Shown piece after piece: positions 8,168 through 16,739 of a stretch of 64,000 nt of DNA. This DNA comes from Bradyrhizobium barranii subsp. apii (GTDB taxonomy: Bacteria; Pseudomonadota; Alphaproteobacteria; Rhizobiales; Xanthobacteraceae), in NCBI RefSeq assembly GCF_011516635.5, contig NZ_CP096255.1, positions 1,054,001-1,118,000 of the forward strand, read 5' to 3'. The position numbers and the translations under genes are program-made. Under the pieces are notes generated by a model, which did not search any database, had not been told where the DNA came from, and worked only from the letters and a program-made list of their open reading frames with translations. Numbering within the stretch: the stretch's first letter is position 1; every line of letters starts with the position of its first letter.

Positions 8168-10237
8168 CTATGTTGTTGAAGAGAAGAGACTTTGCTGATT
8201 GGGATGCGATCCCGTGGGGTATCTTGGGTTCTGTCGCGCTCGTTCGGCGATAGATTGAGCGGCAGTTGTTATCAGCGAGGCGCGGGCGAAGATCCACGGG
8301 CCGTCCGACAGCGGATGGAAGGCTTCGATTTCGCCGGCTTCAGCGGCCAGCCGGAGCGTCTTGGGCGCGATCTTCAGGAGCTTTGCGGCGTTGCTAAGGT
8401 TGAGCCAGGGTTCGATCCCGTCATCGGCGGGCTTGAATACCGGGAGGTGGTAGCTCGAGCGCATTGATGTGACGCGCTCGCGGGTCCAGCGATTGCCGTT
8501 GCCCGTCTTGAGGCCGTTGCGGTTGAGGAGGCCGGCAATCAGATCGTCGCTGGCGATCAGCACCAGTTGACGCACGGCTTGGATAATATCGGCGGAAGTG
8601 CTGTTGCGCTGTCCGCGCCGGCGCTTGGGCAAGCGCAACTCGCTGTGAGCGCCACCCACCCAGTGGACGATGAGAACGATCTCGGACGCCGCGTCGTCTA
8701 TATCGGCCACGACCTCATGGACGAGGGTGCGTACAATGCGCTTCTTGAGACGAGCATCCGTCGTCGGCGCATCCCAGACCGTTTTGAGGTTCGAGGCCAG
8801 TACGCCGAGCGAAGCTGGATCAGCAATGGGTGCGGGCGTCGCCGCATCATGCATGGCGATCTTGCCCTCGACCTCCGCCGCGTGAGCGAGTGCCCTGTTC
8901 CAGCGCGCTTCCAGCTCACTCGCCACCAACCGGTTCGCGGGGTCAGCGGCATCGTATTGCCGGAAAGCCCGGTCGGCGGCATAGCGCGCCGCTTCCAGAT
9001 CGCGACTGAGCGCATCGCGCACCTGATCCCGCCGTTCCCTGGCTCCTTCGGCGGCAGCGGTTGCAGCGGCGATAGCGCCCGGACCGACGACGCCAAGCAG
9101 TGCGTCCTCGATTGCATCATCGACACGCAATCCGCCGAAGGCGATGCAGTGGGCCCCGCCATTGTCCATCCAGGCGCGGCTGCAGCTGTAGCGCGGGATA
9201 TGGTTTTCCATGCCGGAGTACCGGAGTGTGAGCTTGCGGCCGCAGCGCTTGCACCGGATCAGACCGGCCAGCAGCGCGTCCCCATGCTTGGGTGCGCCGT
9301 GATGCCGACCGGTGGGAACGTTGCTGCTGACCATGGTGCGGATCGCCTCGAACCTCTCCCAGCTCACATACCCGTCGTGGGTGTTGGGCATCAGCGCCAG
9401 CCATTCGTTCCGCGTCTTGCGGCGGATCTTCACGCTCACGCCCCCGGCGCTGTATCCCGCCGCCACAGCCGTCTTACCATAGGCATAGGCGCCGCCGTAG
9501 ACCGGGTTCTCAATGATCCGGTGGATGGCGGAGTAACTCGGTCGCCGCCAGGCTGTGTCGCCGTTGGACTGCTTCACTGGTAGATCGAGATTGTACTCGT
9601 GGAGCCAGCAGAGCGCCTGTCGCGCGCTGCCCAGTTCCTCGACCTTGTCGAACACCAGCTTGATCGCTTCCTGGACACGCCGATCCGGATCTTTCTCATA
9701 ACGGTCGCCGGCCTTCACGAAACCGACGGGCGCCGCCACAACCAACTCGCCCCGGCGCGCCTTCTCGTAGCGGGCCGAGAGCGAGCGTTGGCGCAACAAA
9801 TCCAGTTCGTACTCGTTGAGGCTGCCCTTGAGCCCGAGTAGCAGGCGATCGTTGCCGTGCCTCGGTGCATAGATCGTCTCCTGATCGACCAGAACGGTAT
9901 CGACCACGCGGCACATCTCGATGAGTTGCTGCCAATCCCGGCTGTTGCGGGCGAAGCGCGAGACCTCGCGGGCGCAAACCGCACCAACCTTACCGAGGCA
10001 AACCTCCGCTACCATTCGCTCGAAACCGGCGCGTTGCACGCCGCCGGCGGCTGAACGACCGAGATCATCATCGATCACTTCGATCTCTGACCACCCGAGT
10101 GCCGTCAGCCGGTCCCGCATGGCGTATTGCAATGCGCTGCTCTCGCGATTGTGCAACACCTGATGTGCTGAGGATTGGCGCACGTAAAGAATCGCCTTAC
10201 GCTCCAGATGATGAGGCCTGACCTTGTCAGAGATCAT
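8168..10237 (-). CDS. Large serine recombinase (689 aa)
   Basis: An N-terminal resolvase domain with YVRQSS (catalytic Ser about residue 22), the [15 protein letters not shown] motif and a Recombinase domain (residues ~190-290). A Cys-rich zinc ribbon follows ([16 protein letters not shown]...YSCSR...HCI), then a coiled-coil-rich segment, and a C-terminal helix-turn-helix-like region ([27 protein letters not shown]). Proteins of this build integrate and excise DNA at short specific sites without host factors. Its ATG overlaps the stop of the 79-aa gene by 11 bases, implying translational coupling. It appears intact, so the element may still be mobile. Confidence 0.92.
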   Translation of the reverse strand: MISDKVRPHHLERKAILYVRQSSAHQVLHNRESSALQYAMRDRLTALGWSEIEVIDDDLGRSAAGGVQRAGFERMVAEVCLGKVGAVCAREVSRFARNSRDWQQLIEMCRVVDTVLVDQETIYAPRHGNDRLLLGLKGSLNEYELDLLRQRSLSARYEKARRGELVVAAPVGFVKAGDRYEKDPDRRVQEAIKLVFDKVEELGSARQALCWLHEYNLDLPVKQSNGDTAWRRPSYSAIHRIIENPVYGGAYAYGKTAVAAGYSAGGVSVKIRRKTRNEWLALMPNTHDGYVSWERFEAIRTMVSSNVPTGRHHGAPKHGDALLAGLIRCKRCGRKLTLRYSGMENHIPRYSCSRAWMDNGGAHCIAFGGLRVDDAIEDALLGVVGPGAIAAATAAAEGARERRDQVRDALSRDLEAARYAADRAFRQYDAADPANRLVASELEARWNRALAHAAEVEGKIAMHDAATPAPIADPASLGVLASNLKTVWDAPTTDARLKKRIVRTLVHEVVADIDDAASEIVLIVHWVGGAHSELRLPKRRRGQRNSTSADIIQAVRQLVLIASDDLIAGLLNRNGLKTGNGNRWTRERVTSMRSSYHLPVFKPADDGIEPWLNLSNAAKLLKIAPKTLRLAAEAGEIEAFHPLSDGPWIFARASLITTAAQSIAERARQNPRYPTGSHPNQQSLFSSTT

Positions 10238-10466
10238 GATCGACCCCCTTCGCGGGCGGCGTCGCTGTCATCGCAGCATGGTCGAGGATCAACTGCGTCA
10301 TCAGGCTTGTGAGGGCCGCCCGGGCTTCCGCCGGCAACTCCGGCCATGCTGGCGCGCGGATGGCGCCGTTCGGCAGGCCGCTCCCGAACAGATCCATCTG
10401 TTGCTGCGGCCGCGGTTGTCGATTGTGTCGGTATCCGCTCCCTGGCATTGCCGTCTGCCGTGACAT
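10227..10466 (-). CDS. Small protein upstream of the serine recombinase (79 aa)
   Basis: ATG at 10466 with GGGAGAG upstream; the stop overlaps the recombinase start by 11 bases. The N-terminal half is rich in Arg/Gln/Pro/Gly; the C-terminal half ([21 protein letters not shown]) is helical. The position suggests an accessory or directionality protein for the recombinase, but nothing in the sequence proves it. The first ~17 residues also occur in the truncated copy at 29935, so the gene belongs to the mobile element. Confidence 0.65.
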   Translation of the reverse strand: MSRQTAMPGSGYRHNRQPRPQQQMDLFGSGLPNGAIRAPAWPELPAEARAALTSLMTQLILDHAAMTATPPAKGVDHDL

Positions 10467-10785
10467 GGGTCTCTCCCCGATTCTGGTCGTGAGAGGCTCT
10501 GGATGCGCTAGAAAGCAGGGCAGCTGATGGCGTTCGATCCATCAACACCAGATCGAGAAGCGCAGAAAGCGCTGCAAGTGCGGTTATGCTGACAAATGGC
10601 CGAGCTGCCAAAAGCTCCGCCTCAGGGCATGCCGTCCGGTCGAACATCCATGCTGGAACCTCCAGCCAACGATCTGCTTGCGATCCATCCAGTGTGCAGC
10701 GGAAGGCGACATCGCCAGCCTTGTCGACGGCCCCATGAACGCAAACTCGGCAACCAAACCAAGGATGATATCGATAAAGAACCAC
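10234..10785 (-). CDS. DUF5372-like protein of the serine-recombinase element
   Basis: From a GTG at 10785 the frame reads [15 protein letters not shown], then [18 protein letters not shown] and [18 protein letters not shown]. This resembles DUF5372 proteins, small proteins that accompany recombinases and transposases. The frame stays open beyond the usual family length (~100 aa) to 10234 and overlaps the 79-aa gene in another frame. The real end may therefore be a by-product of that overlap. The same N-terminal frame is kept in the partial copy at 29616-29992. Function unknown; the start is chosen by homology with the second copy. Confidence 0.55.
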   Translation of the reverse strand: MVLYRYHPWFGCRVCVHGAVDKAGDVAFRCTLDGSQADRWLEVPAWMFDRTACPEAELLAARPFVSITALAALSALLDLVLMDRTPSAALLSSASRASHDQNRGETHVTADGNARERIPTQSTTAAAATDGSVRERPAERRHPRASMAGVAGGSPGGPHKPDDAVDPRPCCDDSDAAREGGRS

Positions 10786-10823
10786 GCGAAGAGCGGTCCT
10801 GTGGGCGTTCTCAAACCTCGTTG

Positions 10824-10913
10824 TACAATGAAGATCGCCCGCATGGGGCAATCGGCAACAGACCGCCGATTTTACTGCACAACCGCGATGGCGCCACCAG
10901 CCCGCCATCGTGA
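10824..10913 (+). pseudogene. C-terminus of an IS3-family orfB (YNEDRPHGAIG type)
   Basis: The frame YNEDRPHGAIGNRPPILLHN and on to a TGA is the conserved C-terminal end of IS407/IS51-like IS3 transposases. It is not the expected continuation of the orfB at 7348-8143, whose subgroup normally reads RRPHSSLDG here. The upstream part of this transposase is absent; the serine-recombinase element occupies its place. IS3-type right-end sequence appears to continue to about 10985. Confidence 0.75.
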
Positions 10914-11030
10914 AAGAAGCGCAAAACTCTAGTTCTGGGTGGTCCAAACTTCGGTCTCGCTGCATATCAACCCCGAGACTCTAACCGCGCTGTATGAAAT
11001 TTCGGCGGCAGGTCAAGCGCAATTAAAGAA

Positions 11031-11057
11031 GAATGCGGCCTCTAAGAGGCCGCATTC
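11031..11057. terminator. Perfect 12-bp hairpin, probable terminator
   Basis: GAATGCGGCCTC (11031-11042) pairs with GAGGCCGCATTC (11046-11057) around a 3-base loop. On the minus strand it is followed by a T-rich stretch (TTCTTTAATT), favouring termination of leftward transcripts; on the plus strand only a short T/C run follows. It sits upstream of the gene at 11123. Confidence 0.6.
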
Positions 11058-11122
11058 TCTGTGGTAAGCACTTGGGAGCGTGAGCGTACGGCGGCGCAAG
11101 CTGAGGCGAGAGGAGGATTTCG

Positions 11123-11311
11123 ATGTTCGAGGCTAAAAACTACCGCGTGTGTTGCCACCACTTCGTCACCCCGACCGACCGCGCTGTCTACCCGGCGCAG
11201 GAGCCCTTACTGACCTACTCTGAAGCCCTCCGGCACGTGCAGGCTGAGCGGGCCAAGGGCTACATGGTGGCCTGGGTCATTGATCGCGCCGGAGCAGGCG
11301 CCACCAAATGA
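11123..11311 (+). CDS. Hypothetical protein (62 aa)
   Basis: ATG at 11123 preceded by AGAGGAGGATTTCG, a very strong ribosome-binding site. The product has two vicinal cysteines (RVCCHHFV) and a central helical stretch (TYSEALRHVQAERAKGYMVAWVIDR). No family recognised. The translation signal and composition support a real gene. Confidence 0.55.
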   Translation: MFEAKNYRVCCHHFVTPTDRAVYPAQEPLLTYSEALRHVQAERAKGYMVAWVIDRAGAGATK

Positions 11312-11559
11312 GGTTGGTGGTTTAAGGCATCGGTCCGACATTGATTGACCGCTAGACACTGTACGGCGCTTGCCGACATCAATGTTTCGATGCGTCCTCG
11401 GCCGTCGATCTTCTCGATGACCGCGAGCGGATTGAAATGAAGGAGATCGCCAATGATAAATGCAGGGCAGATTACAATGTTTGTGTGCAGCGAACTTGCC
11501 AGAGATAGTCAATCGGAGGGGTGGCCATCCGCACAGCAGAATCAAAAACTCAATGCTGT

Positions 11560-11764
11560 GGCATCTGGCGTTGCTTCATCCCGAAGCTCGATGAAATCCA
11601 CATACCGGAAGGTTGGCTCCGCGACTTAAGCGCTAACCGATGCCTACTACTCCACTCTGCTTGAGCTGACCCGCTGGATCGCCCCGCCTCACCACTGCGA
11701 CCGCGGAGACAAACGCGGAGCCTTGCTCGCCATCGAGATGGCCTTCTCGGCTCTTACGCTATAG
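11560..11764 (+). pseudogene. Decayed hypothetical gene fragment
   Basis: Two overlapping frames look protein-coding: FIPKLDEIHIPEGWLRDLSA up to about 11630, then DAYYSTLLELTRWIAPPHH and KRGALLAIEMAFSALTL to a stop at 11762. They join by a frameshift near 11635. No start codon fits the second part. The family is not recognised. Confidence 0.3.
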
Positions 11765-11765
11765 C

Positions 11766-11960
11766 TACCGCTCGCCAAAAACTCGTCCAGCAGGTGATGT
11801 TTGATCGTTGCGGCCTCCCGCTATCCCTGTGAAGCAAGCCAGAGAATGCGCTCCGCGATCTCCAGTGCAGAGAGCTGCTTCTGCCCAATGAACGTGGGGC
11901 TAGCAAGTACTTCATCAAGGACGTTGCGGAGCATCTGCACCGTAGCGATGTGTAGGCCAT
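11766..11960 (-). pseudogene. Decayed small helical protein gene
   Basis: The minus-strand frame reads VQMLRNVLDEVLASPTFIGQ, then LSALEIAERILWLASQG, an in-frame TAG, and REAATIKHHLLDEFLASGS. Composition is protein-like and the stop interrupts it. Unrecognised; likely the remnant of a short hypothetical gene. Confidence 0.3.
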
Positions 11961-12177
11961 CTGCGAATATCCATCTCGACAAATCACTAAACAAACGCGC
12001 TGTTGCTCAATCCGAGCAGCAGCAATTTGTCGGACCGAACTTTATCGCATGCATTGATTGCAGATTTATGACGACAAAAGCGATGGCTGCATCAAATATG
12101 ACCGCCGGTGGTCTTGCTCAACACCGCAGCATCCAGCGCGCCCGCCCCCTCCTTCGGCAGTTCCCGCCAACTCGATT

Positions 12178-12231
12178 TGGCAGCCTGGCCGGAGCGACGC
12201 GACTTGTAATGGTAGGTCGTCCGGTCGAACT
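12178..12231 (-). pseudogene. IS3-family orfB N-terminal scrap beside the IS66 element
   Basis: The minus-strand frame beginning right at the IS66 boundary reads FDRTTYHYKSRRSGQAA, which resembles the N-terminus of IS407/IS51-type orfB (SRSTYHYKSRR..GQAAL). Only ~18 residues are recognisable. It shows that the DNA left of the IS66 element is not the other half of the IS630 gene found on its right. Confidence 0.4.
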
Positions 12232-12319
12232 GTAAGCGTAGCGCCGAGGCCCGTCTGATTGTTTGTGCGGAGTCTTGAGAGCACCGTTAGAAGAGTCATC
12301 TTCTGGAAGGGTGCTCACA

Positions 12320-12742
12320 ATGGACGACCATTCTGACGACATAAGACGACCGTTGTCACCGCGTATTGAAGTGTTCGCTGGCGCAGGTCGAAAGCGCTGG
12401 CCGGATGATTTGAAGGCGCAGATTGCGGCGGAAAGCCTCGAACCGGGGGCGGTTGTAACAGACGTCGCTCGTCGCCATGGCTGCCGGCCCCAGCAGGTGC
12501 ATGATTGGCGGCGCCGGGCGCGTTTGGGCCAGTTGGTATTGCCGGCGTCGGCGGACACGCTGTCGTTCGTGCCGGTGGTGTCGGAATTAGCGTTGCCTGC
12601 GGCCGCAGAGCCCTCCGGTTCGCCGGAAGCAGCCATTGTTACGGTTGAGTTCCAGGGCGCGCGCGTGGAGGTGCGCGGGGCGCCTGGCCTTGCTGCGTTG
12701 AGCGATGTGTTCATTGCGCTGCGACGGACACGTTCATGCTGA
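12320..12742 (+). CDS. tnpA: IS66-family accessory protein TnpA (140 aa)
   Basis: A helix-turn-helix protein: RKRWPDDLKAQIAAESLEPG, then VTDVARRHGCRPQQVHDWRR. In IS66 elements this first ORF assists the TnpC transposase. The ATG at 12320 is chosen because upstream codons add no conserved residues; an earlier in-frame start at 12263 is possible. It overlaps tnpB by 7 bases, typical translational coupling. Confidence 0.85.
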   Translation: MDDHSDDIRRPLSPRIEVFAGAGRKRWPDDLKAQIAAESLEPGAVVTDVARRHGCRPQQVHDWRRRARLGQLVLPASADTLSFVPVVSELALPAAAEPSGSPEAAIVTVEFQGARVEVRGAPGLAALSDVFIALRRTRSC

Positions 12743-13089
12743 CGATGCCGGCGAGCCTCATGATCTACGTGGCGACGCAACCTGTGGACTTCAGGAAGGG
12801 TGCAGAGGGCTTGGCGCTGCTGGCGAAGGATACGCTGGGCCATGACCCGATGAAGGGCGTGGCGGTGGTGTTCCGTGCGAAGCGCGCCGATCGGGTGAAG
12901 ATCGTCGTCTGGGATGGCAGCGGCCTTGTGATGTACTGGAAGCGGCTCGATGGCAGCGGCTTCAAATGGCCACCCATCGTGGCCGGTGTGATGCGGATGA
13001 ATGGGGCCCAGCTGTCAGCACTGCTGGCCGGCATGGATTGGACGCGCATGCACGCGCCTCGGATCCCGCAGCCGAAAGCGCTTGCGTAA
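12736..13089 (+). CDS. tnpB: IS66-family accessory protein TnpB (117 aa)
   Basis: The signature YVATQPVDFRKGAEGLA and KIVVWDGSGLVMYWKRLDGSGFKWP is diagnostic of the IS66 Orf2/TnpB family. Full length. It is needed for IS66 transposition, though its biochemical role is unclear. Overlaps tnpA; tnpC follows 51 bases downstream. Confidence 0.92.
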   Translation: MLTMPASLMIYVATQPVDFRKGAEGLALLAKDTLGHDPMKGVAVVFRAKRADRVKIVVWDGSGLVMYWKRLDGSGFKWPPIVAGVMRMNGAQLSALLAGMDWTRMHAPRIPQPKALA

Positions 13090-13140
13090 AAATGCAAATC
13101 ATCGCTGCATCGTGACGCGAAGCATGGCAAGCTCGGGCCA

Positions 13141-14706
13141 ATGAGTGATTTGCCTGATGAGCTACCGAGCGATCCAGCCGAGTTGCGTGCCTTTGCCGCG
13201 GCTCTGCTGGATCGCTGCGCCCGGCTCGAGCGGTTGCTCAAGCTTGCGAAAGATGCGCAGTTCGGTCGGTCCTCGGAAAAGCTGGACGCTGATCAGCTGC
13301 AGCTTGTTCTGGAGGATATCGATCAGGCCGTTGCGGCTCTCGAAGCCGCCGAGAATCGTGCCAATCCCAAAACAGGCGAGAAGAGAGCTGCCGCGCGCAG
13401 AGCCAACCGTGGTCAGCTGCCGGAGCATTTGCCGCGCGTCATCGAGACTATGATGCCGGCCGAGAGCTGCTGCCCGTCTTGTAAGGGCAACCTCTTCGAG
13501 ATTGGTCAGGATGAGAGCCAGAGGCTCGACGTCGTTCCGGCGCAGTATCGCGTCATCATCACCCGCCGTCCCAAGCTGGCCTGCCGCGCCTGTCATGGCG
13601 TCGTCCTGCAGCACGCGGCTCCCGAGCGATTGATCAGGGGAGGATTGCCCACCGAGCGGCTGGTCGCGCATGTGATCGATGCCAAGTATCACTGGCATTT
13701 GCCGCTTTACCGCCAGGCGCAGATGCTGGCGACGCACGGAATAGCGCTGGATCGTTCCACGCTCGCCTTCTGGGTCGGCTATGCCGCCCAGGAATTGAAG
13801 CCCGTGTGGCATCGTCTGCGCCAGCTTCTGCTCGCCTCCTCGAAGCTCTGTGTCGATGAGACCCCGGCGCCGGTGCTGGATCCGGGGCGCGGCAGAACAA
13901 AAACCGGCTACTTCTGGGCGCTGTCACGCGATGACAGGCCTTGGGCCGGACCTGATCCGCCTGGGGTAGTCTATGCCTATGCACCGGGCCGCGGCGCCGT
14001 TCATGGCTTGCGGCTGCTGGAGGGCTATCGCGGCATCATCCACTGCGACGGCTATCAGGCTTACAAGACCATGACCCGAGAGACGCGTGCGGACGCCCTG
14101 TCCGGGACGCTCGCCTTCTGCTGGTCGCATCTGCGGCGCCAGTTTGTGAAGATCGAGCGGGAGGCTGCGCCTGCGCCAGCTCCGGTTGCCCGCGAGGCTC
14201 TTGAGCGCATCGCCCAGCTTTACGCGGTCGAGAAGGCCCTCCGCGGCCGATCTGCGGACGAGCGCCGTGCTGGCCGACAAGCGCATACCCGGCCTCTGGT
14301 TGCAGCCTTGAAGCAGTGGTTTGAGGCCAAGCTCGATCACCTTGCGCAGAAGAGCGACACGGCGAAGGCTTTGCGCTATGCACTACGTCATTGGGACGGC
14401 CTGACGCTCTATCTTGATGATGGGCGCATCGAAATGGACACGAATGCTGTCGAGCGTGCGATGCGACCGATCAAGCTCAACGCCAAGAACTCTCTTTTTG
14501 CCGGTTGCGACGAAGGCGCCGGGAATTGGGCATTGCTGGCTTCGCTCATTGAGACCTGTAAGCTCAATGGCGTCAGTGCCGAGCACTGGCTCGCTGACGT
14601 TCTCGCCAAGCTCGTCAATGGTTGGCCTGCAGCGCGACTGGACGAACTGCTTCCCTGGGCGTCGACCTATACGATGCATACACGCGATCCGAGGCTGGCG
14701 GCATGA
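13141..14706 (+). CDS. tnpC: IS66-family transposase TnpC (521 aa)
   Basis: An N-terminal leucine-rich region (RCARLERLLKLAKDAQFGRSSEKLD), a zinc-finger-like CCPSCKGNLFEIG...CRACHG, and a DDE domain with VDETPAPVLDPG, IHCDGYQAY and the Glu-containing EMDTNAVERAMRPIKL, then the IS66 C-terminal domain. Full length, no lesions seen. Its stop overlaps the passenger-gene start (ATGA). Confidence 0.95.
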   Translation: MSDLPDELPSDPAELRAFAAALLDRCARLERLLKLAKDAQFGRSSEKLDADQLQLVLEDIDQAVAALEAAENRANPKTGEKRAAARRANRGQLPEHLPRVIETMMPAESCCPSCKGNLFEIGQDESQRLDVVPAQYRVIITRRPKLACRACHGVVLQHAAPERLIRGGLPTERLVAHVIDAKYHWHLPLYRQAQMLATHGIALDRSTLAFWVGYAAQELKPVWHRLRQLLLASSKLCVDETPAPVLDPGRGRTKTGYFWALSRDDRPWAGPDPPGVVYAYAPGRGAVHGLRLLEGYRGIIHCDGYQAYKTMTRETRADALSGTLAFCWSHLRRQFVKIEREAAPAPAPVAREALERIAQLYAVEKALRGRSADERRAGRQAHTRPLVAALKQWFEAKLDHLAQKSDTAKALRYALRHWDGLTLYLDDGRIEMDTNAVERAMRPIKLNAKNSLFAGCDEGAGNWALLASLIETCKLNGVSAEHWLADVLAKLVNGWPAARLDELLPWASTYTMHTRDPRLAA

Positions 14707-15306
14707 GCCTGAACACGACCGCGGTCCGGATCAAGGTGACCCTCAAGGATGTGAAGCCGGAGGTGATGCGTCGCCTTGTCGTACCCGTCACCCTGCGCCT
14801 TGATCGGCTGCATCTGACGCTTCAGGAGGCATTCGGCTGGACGAACAGTCACCTCTTCGAGTTCTTTGCTGGTGAGGCACATTGGGGGATTCCCGACCCC
14901 GACAATGATTACGGTCACCAGCCCATGGATGCCCGCAAAGCGCGGCTGTGCGATATCGTTCGCGAGACCGGCGCCAAGACGATCCACTATCTCTATGACT
15001 TCGGCGACAGCTGGGACCATGTGATCAAGCTCGAAAAATGGTTCGAGAACACCACGACGGAGGGGCTTCCCTTCCTGCTCGAGGCCGCCGGTCGTTGTCC
15101 TCCGGAAGACGTCGGCGGTGCGCCAGGCTATGCCGAATACCTCGCCGCCATCAGCGACCCCCGCCCATCCCGAGCACGGACACATGCGCCTCTGGGGCCC
15201 GGAGCGGTTCGATCCCAACGTCGTCGACCGGAAGGCACTCGAAGCCGCCGTCAACGCGTTGTCCGACACAAGGAAGCCGCGGCGACGCGCCACGCGAACA
15301 AAATAG
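14703..15306 (+). pseudogene. pRiA4b ORF-3-like passenger gene, frameshifted
   Basis: Starts at ATG 14703 overlapping the tnpC stop. The product begins SLNTTAVRIKVTLKDVKPEV and has TIHYLYDFGDSWDH, a signature of the plasmid pRiA4b ORF-3 family (function unknown). At 15158-15163 this copy has one more C than copy 2 (GACCCCCGCC versus GACCCCGCC), shifting the last third. The intact version is at 58303-58905. The gene travels with the IS66 element. Confidence 0.8.
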
Positions 15307-15347
15307 GCGTCAAGCGCCATTCAAAAGGGCCGCAGAGCTACGCTTAC

Positions 15348-15890
15348 GTTCGATCGGGTTGAGGTCGGGCGAGTATGGCGGCAGGTACCAGAGCCTGGCG
15401 CCAGCAGCCTGGATCATCTGCCTGACAGCTTTCGACTTGTGGCTTCCGAGCTTGTCGAGAATGACGATGTCCCCTTCGCGCAGGGTTGGCAGGAGAAGGT
15501 GCTTCACATAAGCGCAGAAGCATTCGCCGTTGACCGGGCCGTCGAAGACGCAGGGTGCCGTGAGTTGGTCATGGCGGAGCGCGCCGAGGAATGTGAGGGT
15601 ACGCCAGTGACCGTGCGGGGCGAAGCCGCGCAGGCGTGCGCCCTTGGGGCCCTAGCCCCGCAAAGGGGCCATGTTGGTCTTGATCCAAGTCTCATCGATG
15701 AAGACGAGCCGGCCCGGATCAAGTCCGGCCTAGCTGTGAAGCACCACTTGATGGAAGAGCCGTCGATACGTCTGGCTCCTCGCAACGTCAGCTGGTCACT
15801 GATCTTTCCGAGAGCCGGCGTGTCCGGATCGGCCGTTCGGCGTAAGCGCTGCCGCGGACGATCACGATAAAACGGAGTGCTCTCGACTCG
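15348..15890 (-). pseudogene. IS630-family transposase, N-terminal and central part, with stop codons
   Basis: On the minus strand the frame gives LVFIDETWIKTNMAPLRG, a TAG, GPKGARLRGFAPHGHWRTL, TFLGALRHDQLTAPCVFDG, GDIVILDKLGSHKSKAVRQM and LWYLPPYSPDLNPIE, the DDE core of IS630 transposases. At least one in-frame TAG (near 15653) breaks it and another lies upstream near 15735. The 3' end is cut exactly at the IS66 right end after NPIER. The remaining C-terminus is not found on the other side of the IS66 element. Confidence 0.8.
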
Positions 15891-15960
15891 GCGATCCCGG
15901 CAATGAATCTGGTAGTTGCATACGTTCATCTCTAATCGAAATGGACGGCGAGACAGAACC

Positions 15961-16716
15961 TCACGTGGCCCTTGTGCTCCTTAGGCTCGCGATGTTCGTC
16001 GCCCGAGATCGATAGGGGCCCCGCAGGATCATACTGGATTCCAGATCGCGAAACATAGTGTAATTTCCGCGGATCCACTGATGTAGTTCGGTAGACCAGT
16101 CCTTCTCGTTGCGCAGATACCCGGTGAATGAGAAGCTAAGTCGGTCGATATATCTCTTGAGAAACGGCGGCAGCGCGGCAATCCGAAGTACCCGCTCGCC
16201 ATCCATCGCTCCAGGTAATTCTCCGCGGAGCACAAATTCATTGTGCACAGTGACTAGCGCCGGCGTCGGAATCCTTTGCCGCAGCATTTCATAACTTCGC
16301 ATGGAGATGCGGTCAGTGCCAGCGACGAACAAGATGATAGGGGCGACATAGCAGCGCGCCGTCTCTTTGATGAAGCCAATCTCCTCGCACATCTTGAAGA
16401 ACTCGTCGAAGGCATGAAAGCCGAGGTCGATCACCTTGGCTACCCGATCGTGGATGATCAGTGGGTCCATCAGCTGCATCTTGCCGTAAGTATCAATCAC
16501 ATCTGCGGTCTCCGTGATGTTGGGAAGGTAATCGAGCAATGACGGCTCCTTCAGATTGACATCAAACGACAACGCGGTGCCATGTTTCAGCAGCAAGAAC
16601 TCGCTTACGAGGCGAGCGATGAGGGTTTTGCCGACCTGCGGGCTAGGAGAGCAGATGATGTAGAGTGGGGTCGCTAACATAGCCAGCAGATCAATGTTGT
16701 TTGGTACGTGGCTCAA
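15961..16716 (-). CDS. P-loop ATPase, partner of the adjacent ParA-like protein (~251 aa)
   Basis: Contains the Walker-A-like segment CSPSPQVGKTLIARLV near the N-terminus and AFDVN/LSFDVNLKEPSLLDYLP-type sequence after it, resembling SIMIBI-class NTPases. The rest (PAIL..VTVHNEFVLRGELPG, FLKRYIDRLSFSFTGYLR) is unfamiliar. The start is uncertain: TTG at 16716 or ATG at 16680, neither with a clear ribosome-binding site. It lies 23 bases after a ParA-like gene on the same strand and is probably co-transcribed with it. The exact role is unknown; partitioning, positioning or plasmid/ICE stability are possibilities. Confidence 0.6.
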   Translation of the reverse strand: MSHVPNNIDLLAMLATPLYIICSPSPQVGKTLIARLVSEFLLLKHGTALSFDVNLKEPSLLDYLPNITETADVIDTYGKMQLMDPLIIHDRVAKVIDLGFHAFDEFFKMCEEIGFIKETARCYVAPIILFVAGTDRISMRSYEMLRQRIPTPALVTVHNEFVLRGELPGAMDGERVLRIAALPPFLKRYIDRLSFSFTGYLRNEKDWSTELHQWIRGNYTMFRDLESSMILRGPYRSRATNIASLRSTRAT

Positions 16717-16739
16717 CCCGGAGCGCGCCGAGAATCGGA

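Larger units (their letters stand above)
8139..10828 (-). mobile_element. Serine-recombinase mobile element (~2.7 kb) in IS3 orfB sequence
   Basis: Both boundaries carry TACAA at the Tyr-Asn codons of an IS3 orfB: TTCTACAA at 8136-8143 and TTGTACAA at 10821-10828. Reading inward from TACAA, both ends have nine bases and then AGAACaCCCA (left) or AGAACgCCCA (right), an imperfect inverted repeat at identical spacing. Inside are a DUF5372-like gene, a 79-aa gene and a large serine recombinase, all on the minus strand. A truncated second copy at 29573-29992 has the same end, again fused to an IS3 orfB C-terminus at its Tyr-Asn codons. The exact crossover position within TACAA is inferred. Confidence 0.7.
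12232..15347 (+). mobile_element. IS66-family element, copy 1 (with passenger gene)
   Basis: 3116 bp with inverted ends GTAAGCGTAGCgCcGaGGC and, at the right, the inverse of GTAAGCGTAGCtCtGcGGC. It carries tnpA, tnpB, tnpC and a pRiA4b ORF-3-like passenger gene. It matches copy 2 (58262-61376), which is in the opposite orientation, except for one extra C in the passenger gene. Unlike copy 2 it lacks an 8-bp target duplication: the flanks are GTCGAACT and GTTCGATC. The right flank is an IS630 transposase gene; the left flank is unrelated. Confidence 0.9.

Noticed and set aside
8567..9583. 338-codon antisense frame over the serine recombinase
   Set aside because: A shadow of the recombinase coding strand; its sequence has no domain features.
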